Shown here: positions 16,079 through 20,195 of the stretch, piece by piece | Layout of the letters: each line of letters starts with the position of its first letter | Position numbering within the stretch: position 1 is the first letter of the stretch | From: Bacillota bacterium | GTDB lineage: Bacteria; Bacillota; Clostridia; Acetivibrionales; Acetivibrionaceae | DNA: 20,195 nt | NCBI GenBank assembly: GCA_023398495.1 | Contig: JAEWSG010000074.1 | Location: 1 to 20,195, forward strand | Direction of reading: 5' to 3' | Notes under the pieces: generated by a model | What the model was told of the DNA's origin: nothing | The model's database searches: none | Seen by the model: only the letters and a program-made list of their open reading frames with translations | Translations under genes and position numbers: made by a program

Positions 16079-16120
16079 GATACAAACTGTTTATCATACG
16101 AATGATAAACAGTTTGTATC
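16079..16120. repeat. Perfect 19-bp inverted repeat with 4-nt loop
   Basis: Arms 16079-16097 (GATACAAACTGTTTATCAT) and 16102-16120 are perfectly complementary around ACGA. The similarity continues imperfectly outward (ACAAAACGGC on one side, ACAAAGCG on the other in inverse orientation). It lies 50 bp past the stop of the secreted-protein gene on the minus strand and is followed there by GCCGTTTTG, so it may act as a terminator for that gene, or be a recombination or insertion scar. Confidence 0.85.
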
Positions 16121-16169
16121 CGCTTTGTCAGCAGTAACCCACACTTTCTACTGGTTGATTTATACTATG

Positions 16170-17159
16170 TTACCATTCCCAATTTATAGGTGGAATAGGG
16201 ACTGGTGAAACGACACTTTTGGGACTTGTTGGATTTTCTCTACTCCACACCCGTATCGATCTTTCTATGTCATAAGTGTTTCTAGAAACTGGATACTCAT
16301 ATACGCTGAAATAAGTCTTATTAAAGTAATTATAACAATAATATTTATATGTTCCACTGTAATCATCTACATAATAATATATGTAAGGACGCTTCATCAC
16401 CTTAGTCCAAGCAGGACAGATAATCTCATGACCTTTACTAATTTCTGACGTTTTTGTTCCGGTTGCTGTAGCTTGTAACCCATACTTAATTGCTTCACTA
16501 GCTGTTAGTTGGGCATTTCCTTGAAAACCTACAGTTATTGAGGCTGATACTTTGGAGGAAAATGTATATTTCCCTGAAGCACTAGAATTATATAAATCAA
16601 TACCGTTCCATGTTATATAATAATTAACCCACAAATCATGTTTTGACCTATATGGATTAACAGTCCATCCTTCACTTATAATTGATGTACGAGAATCTGG
16701 AACAAATGATGCACTAAAATTTTTTTCTTCACCTAAGGTATCTACTTTCTTCACAGGTGACAAATTGACAATTTTGCCATCAACGATTTGTCCTAAGGGA
16801 ACAATTACCCTTTCTGCATTATTACTAGTAGCAGAACTTATTACATCATTACTATTTTTGTATTTATATTTACTGTCAGCAATCTCCATTGAACTGGTCA
16901 GTTCTTGTGCGATTTTTAATGCATTATTCTTACTTATTCCTTTGTTATTATCTAAAACATGTTTATACAACTTTAATACAGTGCTATTTTTATCAAACTT
17001 AACAATAGCACCTGCTTCCTCAGCCGTATATGTTTGAGAACTCAAGCATACAGTATCCTCAGTCTTTAAATTATTATCTTTTGCTAATGAAACATTAAAT
17101 ACAGAAATCGACATAATAATAACTAGAACAATACTAATTACCTTTTTAATATTCTTCAT
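16170..17159 (-). CDS. Secreted protein of unknown function
   Basis: The ATG at 17159 has AAAGGAG 10 bp upstream; the GTG at 17168 is only 1 bp from that site. The 329-aa product has a signal peptide (basic KNIKK, hydrophobic core to about residue 23, likely cleavage after SLA at 26). Residues 30-120 are mixed and helical. Residues about 160-300 are rich in β-forming, Ser/Thr and Tyr residues, including a Ser/Ala/Thr-alternating stretch (about 200-242) and a Tyr-rich stretch (258-288). It ends in a Pro-rich tail and INWEW. I do not recognise a family; the alternating stretch is reminiscent of β-hairpin pore-forming proteins but that is weak. It follows a 31-codon ORF and a near-consensus promoter. 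Confidence 0.72.
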   Translation of the reverse strand: MKNIKKVISIVLVIIMSISVFNVSLAKDNNLKTEDTVCLSSQTYTAEEAGAIVKFDKNSTVLKLYKHVLDNNKGISKNNALKIAQELTSSMEIADSKYKYKNSNDVISSATSNNAERVIVPLGQIVDGKIVNLSPVKKVDTLGEEKNFSASFVPDSRTSIISEGWTVNPYRSKHDLWVNYYITWNGIDLYNSSASGKYTFSSKVSASITVGFQGNAQLTASEAIKYGLQATATGTKTSEISKGHEIICPAWTKVMKRPYIYYYVDDYSGTYKYYCYNYFNKTYFSVYEYPVSRNTYDIERSIRVWSRENPTSPKSVVSPVPIPPINWEW

Positions 17160-17205
17160 ATGCTTCACACTCCTTTAATATTATTTTATTGCCAATATAT
17201 CTCTT

Positions 17206-17301
17206 TTAATAAGAAATAAATTTGAGCATGCCATTACCATATACTGGATCATAACCCACGATAACAGCAAGTGTCATAGCCAATATTTTCTTTAACCTCA
17301 T
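17206..17301 (-). CDS. 31-aa hydrophobic peptide (possible secreted or leader peptide)
   Basis: On the minus strand AAAGGAGG is followed 3 bp later by an ATG opening a 31-codon frame. The peptide begins MRLKKILAMTLAVIVG (basic then hydrophobic, signal-like) and ends YDPVYGNGMLKFISY. Its stop is 46 bp before the start of the secreted-protein gene, which has its own ribosome binding site, so both would be on one mRNA. It could be a pheromone-like peptide, a small membrane peptide or a leader. The short ribosome-binding-site spacing lowers confidence. Confidence 0.5.
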   Translation of the reverse strand: MRLKKILAMTLAVIVGYDPVYGNGMLKFISY

Positions 17302-17387
17302 TTTCCTCCTTTCTTCAAATTCTCTCTTCACATGAGCCTAAAAGAGGTGTAAAATGAGATTATCCTCTCCTTGTGAAGGGGCTAAGT

Positions 17388-17432
17388 GAACTCAAGCCAT
17401 TGTTACTTTGCTGATATGATTGGCTTGGGTTC
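17388..17432 (-). promoter_or_regulatory. Stem-loop in the 5' leader of the minus-strand cassette
   Basis: GAACTCAAGCCA (17388-17399) pairs with TGGCTTGGGTTC (17421-17432) with a single non-Watson-Crick (wobble) position. It begins about 20 bp after the -10 element and so would form at the 5' end of the transcript, where it could stabilise the mRNA or regulate it. Confidence 0.5.
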
Positions 17433-17450
17433 TCTTTATGTACATTTTAT

Positions 17451-17479
17451 ATTATCATATTACACGGGGGGGGTGTCAA
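17451..17479 (-). promoter_or_regulatory. Sigma-A type promoter with a C8 tract in its spacer
   Basis: On the minus strand a perfect -35 TTGACA (17479-17474) and a -10 GATAAT (17456-17451) are separated by exactly 17 bp. The first eight spacer bases are an uninterrupted C run (17473-17466). It faces the 31-aa peptide and the secreted-protein gene, predicting a leader of about 140 nt. The homopolymer could change length by slippage and so change promoter strength. Confidence 0.72.
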
Positions 17480-17793
17480 TACCTTTTATGGAATTATTTG
17501 TCTATATAATTCGACATTTTCGCCATAAACACTTAAAAACAGCGGATTTCACAAGGCACTAAAATTGCAATTATTTTCTATTTGGCATAAATTTTGAGAT
17601 AATTGTTGTTGCGTTTGACTTTTCAAATGAATATTCGGATTTGAAATCTGGAAAAGAAGCATAAATCTCATGTTGGCTCTTTGAAGGTGTTTATAAACCC
17701 TTTTAGTGTTTATATTATTTCGTTCAAAACCGTTATAGTAGTGTTTAATAAATTCAAACACCAAATACCGCCTAACAATCTCTATAAACCGCA
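17480..17793. other. Degenerate region without a recognisable gene
   Basis: A minus-strand frame of 81 codons (17549-17794) starts at an ATG that overlaps the stop of the recombinase relic and lacks a good ribosome binding site. Its opening (RRYLVFEFIKHYYNGFE) faintly recalls the C-terminal end of IS-type transposases, and the rest is not recognisable. I treat the stretch as decayed mobile-element DNA rather than an annotated gene. Confidence 0.35.
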
Positions 17794-18152
17794 TTAATTC
17801 GGCATTCCTTGGGTGTTGGTGTTTATGTTCTCAAAATAAACGCCAATGTTCTTATTCTTAAGGGCTCTCGTATAATTCAGGCAGTCAACTGTATTTCTAT
17901 CAAATCGGCTGATTGACTTGGTAATAACCATATCTATCTTTCCGTCATTGCAGTTGTTAATCATGCAGTGGAACTCATCACGCTTCTTTGTATTTTGTAT
18001 TCATACCAGATATACCATCATCAGCATAAATACCGGCAAAAACCCAATCTGGATGACTTTCAATGTAAGAAGTATAATGCTCTATCTGCGTTTCGTAGCT
18101 GGTTTCCTGTTCATCACTGTCTGTGGAAGATTTATAGGCTGTCTCCTTGGAA
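17794..18152 (-). pseudogene. Serine recombinase relic with frameshift
   Basis: On the minus strand one frame reads SSTDSDEQETSYETQIEHY, then WVFAGIYADDGISGMNTK, and stops at 17978; after a frame change the next reads KKRDEFHCMINNCNDGKIDM, then VITKSISRFDRNTVDCLNY and KNKNIGVYFENINTN before a stop at 17794-17796. This is the N-terminal catalytic domain of a serine recombinase. The frameshift lies at a tandem duplication of a 7-mer, TTTGTAT at 17987-17993 and 17994-18000 on the plus strand; removing one copy restores the frame. The usual YCRVSTD motif is AYKSSTD, so the conserved Arg is lost, and everything after the catalytic domain is gone. Confidence 0.85.
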
Positions 18153-18309
18153 TAGTTGTATTGGAATTTATTCAAATTAATTATTTTGAATTTCTCCTTA
18201 CAGAAATTCTGAAACATATGGAATATAAAATCTTGATTTCCTGGATAACCTTCTGTCATGGTAAGAAAGACTTCCAGATGAATGTAAAAAGCAGAATCAA
18301 TAATTTTCC

Positions 18310-18349
18310 GGGGCTGTTGCACTAAGAAATTAGTGTAGCAGCCCTTTTT
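18310..18349 (+). terminator. Hairpin with GAAA loop and T5 at the left IS end
   Basis: Arms 18311-18325 (GGGCTGTTGCACTAA) and 18330-18344 pair over 15 bp with two wobbles, enclosing a GAAA loop, followed by TTTTT (18345-18349). It has all features of an intrinsic terminator reading into the IS, and would block outside transcription from reaching the transposase gene. The same bases form the left terminal inverted repeat. Confidence 0.75.
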
Positions 18350-18408
18350 ACTTGCAAAAAACAATTGCCAAACTATTCAAAGTCCGGCATAAGGTGTAAA
18401 ATATTTTT

Positions 18409-20031
18409 ATGCTAGTAAAAAATTTAACACATAAAGATTATACTACGCACGGTGGTTTCTATCAATTAAAATTGCCGTTAAATGTTGAATGTATGATTCC
18501 GAATGATGATTCTGTAAGGTTGCTGGGTCAAATTGTAGAGGAGATGAATTTATCAGAATTATATAAGACTTATTCCCGTTTAAGGAAAAAACAAGCAACC
18601 CCAACACAGATGCTGAAGATCATGCTATATGCTTATATGAATAGTAATTATTCTACAAGGAAAATCGAAAGAGCCTGCAAGCGGGACATTAATTATATGT
18701 ACCTTCTTGAAGGCTCGCCTGCTCCGGATTATACAACAATTGCAAGATTCAGAAGTATTCATTTTGCACCTGTTTCAGAAAATCTTTTGGCACAGTTTAC
18801 GCAGATGCTTGCTGAAAACAAAGAAATTTCAATGAAAAATCTATTTATTGATGGGACAAAGCTTGAAGCTGCATCAAATAAATATACTTTTGTCTGGAAA
18901 GGTTCTGTCACTAAGAATCAGAAAAAACTGATGGATAAGCTCCCAACTTTTTTTAAACAAACAGAAGAGAATTTTGGATTTAAGATTTTATATGGTGAAG
19001 AAATCAAGATGCACCATTTGAAAAAGCTCAGACGTAAACTTTGCAAAATAAAAAACGATGAAGATATTCAATTTGTCTCTGGTATAGGAAAAAGAAAATC
19101 TCCTCTCCAAAAAACATTTGAACAGCTGGATGAATACATATCAAGGCTCAAGAAATATAATAAGCATCTGCATCTTATGGGGGATAGAAATAGCTATTCA
19201 AAGACAGACCCTGATGCAACCTTCATGAGGATGAAAGAAGATGCTATGAAGAATGGACAATTAAAACCCGGCTACAACATTCAGTTTGGGGTAGATGCTG
19301 AATATATAGTATGGATTAGTGCTGGACCACAGCCTACAGATACAACCACGCTAATACCATTTTTAGACAGCATAAAGAGTCGTTTGAAGTATACTTACAG
19401 AAATATAGTTGCAGACTCAGGCTATGAAAGTGAGGAAAACTACGTCTATCTCGATGAGAACGGTCAGCTTGCTTTTATCAAACCTTCCAATTATGAAATT
19501 AGTAAGACACGGAAATATAAAACTGATATCAGTAGGAAGGAAAATATGAGCTATGACAAAGAAAACGACTTTTATATATGTAGCAGCGGTAAAAAGCTTG
19601 TAGCCACAGGGATTAAATTCAGCAAAAGCAAGACTGGCTATAGAAGCGAGAAAACCTGTTATACATGTGAAGATTGCACTCAATGCCCTACTAAATCAAA
19701 ATGCATTAAGGGAAACAGCAAAAAGCCATTGGAAGAACGAACCAAGCATCTTGAAGTTTCAAAACTATTTCAGCAAAAACGTGAGGCAGCGATAACCAGA
19801 ATCCTTAGTGATGAGGGAAAAGAGCTCAGAATGAACCGAAGTATTCAGTCTGAAGGTGCTTTTGGAGAAATAAAACAAGATATGGGATTCAGACGTTTTT
19901 TGTGTAAAGGGAAAAAGAATATCTTGGCAGAATGTATTCTTCTTGGCTTAGCTCATAATGTAAACAAACTGCACAACAAAATTCAGTCAGAACGATGTTC
20001 TACATATTTACATCCATTAAAAACAGCTTAG
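18409..20031 (+). CDS. IS1182 family DDE transposase
   Basis: A 540-aa full-length transposase. The N-terminal DUF772-type helical domain (about 35-120) contains TPTQMLKIMLYAYMNSNYST and YLLEGSPAPDYTTIARFR. Candidate catalytic residues of the RNase H fold are D148 (LFIDGTKLEA), D336 (VADSGYES) and E487 (GEIKQDMGFRRF). A cysteine cluster (C417, C420, C423, C426, C432) lies in the insertion before the final Glu. The ATG at 18409 has only a distant AAGGTG (18391-18396), so translation is probably weak, as is common in ISs. No frameshift or stop interrupts it, so the element may be active. Confidence 0.94.
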   Translation: MLVKNLTHKDYTTHGGFYQLKLPLNVECMIPNDDSVRLLGQIVEEMNLSELYKTYSRLRKKQATPTQMLKIMLYAYMNSNYSTRKIERACKRDINYMYLLEGSPAPDYTTIARFRSIHFAPVSENLLAQFTQMLAENKEISMKNLFIDGTKLEAASNKYTFVWKGSVTKNQKKLMDKLPTFFKQTEENFGFKILYGEEIKMHHLKKLRRKLCKIKNDEDIQFVSGIGKRKSPLQKTFEQLDEYISRLKKYNKHLHLMGDRNSYSKTDPDATFMRMKEDAMKNGQLKPGYNIQFGVDAEYIVWISAGPQPTDTTTLIPFLDSIKSRLKYTYRNIVADSGYESEENYVYLDENGQLAFIKPSNYEISKTRKYKTDISRKENMSYDKENDFYICSSGKKLVATGIKFSKSKTGYRSEKTCYTCEDCTQCPTKSKCIKGNSKKPLEERTKHLEVSKLFQQKREAAITRILSDEGKELRMNRSIQSEGAFGEIKQDMGFRRFLCKGKKNILAECILLGLAHNVNKLHNKIQSERCSTYLHPLKTA

Positions 20032-20152
20032 ATAAAAAATGTTTATAATAAAGAGCATAAATCAGCAAGCTTTATTTGCTATACTCTTTTTTCAAAAGCA
20101 AGAAAAAGAATATAATATTTTGGTTAAAATATTTCACTATCATTATAGAAAT

Positions 20153-20195
20153 GGGGCGTTGTACTACGATTATAAATCGTAATTGCAACAGCCCC
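20153..20195. repeat. Hairpin at the right IS end
   Basis: GGGGC at 20153-20157 and the following bases pair with the terminal repeat ending GCCCC at 20195, and an inner TACGAT/ATCGTA pair (20165-20170 with 20176-20181) closes a 5-nt loop. The stem is imperfect, with one bulge and a few mismatches. It mirrors the folded left end. Confidence 0.65.

Larger units (their letters stand above)
18310..20195 (+). mobile_element. IS1182-family insertion sequence, apparently complete (1886 bp)
   Basis: The element is bounded by perfect 12-bp terminal inverted repeats, GGGGCTGTTGCA at 18310-18321 and its complement at 20184-20195. One long transposase gene fills it. Both ends fold into hairpins. The right end is the last base of the window, so the target-site duplication cannot be checked. 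It inserted about 160 bp beyond the N-terminal edge of the recombinase relic, not within its recognisable part. Confidence 0.88.

Noticed and set aside
15897..16097. 66-codon minus-strand ORF starting in the inverted repeat
   Set aside because: Its start is inside the hairpin arm, it lacks a ribosome binding site, and it overlaps the start of the 205-aa membrane protein gene, which has a better one.
17918..18325. 135-codon plus-strand ORF over the recombinase relic
   Set aside because: It is the antisense shadow of the serine recombinase sequence; the minus strand carries the family motifs.
18365..18402. Consensus promoter for the transposase gene
   Set aside because: TTGCCA can be paired with CATAAG at 17 bp, but the match is weak, and TAAAAT is 26 bp away; not enough to call a promoter.

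Overview
The window is AT-rich DNA with strong AGGAGG-type ribosome binding sites. The first 14.7 kb is one long plus-strand array of Tn1549/CTn-type conjugation genes. Together these point to a low-GC Firmicute, most likely an anaerobic member of the Clostridia (inference from gene families and composition; no rRNA or tRNA is present to confirm it).

Positions 1-14722 are the core of an integrative and conjugative element (or related plasmid), all on the plus strand with gaps of 0-60 bp or overlaps. In order: the 3' part of a replication-initiator-like gene carrying tandem 15-bp repeats; PcfB/DUF3801; a 71-aa unknown; the VirD4 coupling ATPase; a Maff2 small membrane protein; a VirB6/TrbL-like channel protein; PrgI; the VirB4 ATPase (its start lies inside prgI); a membrane-anchored M23 peptidoglycan hydrolase; DUF4315; a 49-aa coiled-coil protein; topoisomerase III; a 79-aa unknown; a lipoprotein; an ArdC-like ssDNA-binding/metalloprotease protein; a transposon-transfer-assisting (TTRAP) protein; a GC-rich structured non-coding stretch; an 87-aa protein resembling the N-terminal domain of its neighbour; and RadC. 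VirB4, VirD4, VirB6, PrgI and the M23 hydrolase would build the cell-envelope channel. TopB, Rep, RadC and ArdC would process and protect the DNA. No relaxase and no intact integrase lie in the window.

Positions 14723-18309 are a decayed variable region. A run of four stem-loops leads into a fragment of a large serine recombinase (plus strand). A second, different serine-recombinase relic, with a 7-bp tandem duplication causing a frameshift, lies on the minus strand at 17794-18152. Between the relics is a minus-strand cassette: a near-consensus promoter whose 17-bp spacer holds a run of eight C residues, a 31-codon hydrophobic peptide ORF, a secreted 329-aa protein of unknown function, a perfect 19-bp inverted repeat, and a membrane-anchored 205-aa protein.

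Positions 18310-20195 are a complete IS1182-family insertion sequence with perfect 12-bp terminal inverted repeats; its right end coincides with the end of the window.

The observations most worth following are: a shared C-terminal tail (S-I/L/M-K-D/E-R plus about 30 residues) on four unrelated element proteins, which could be a type IV secretion recruitment signal; the poly-C promoter spacer, which could make the secreted cassette phase-variable; the iteron-like repeats inside the replication gene; and two structured non-coding regions.
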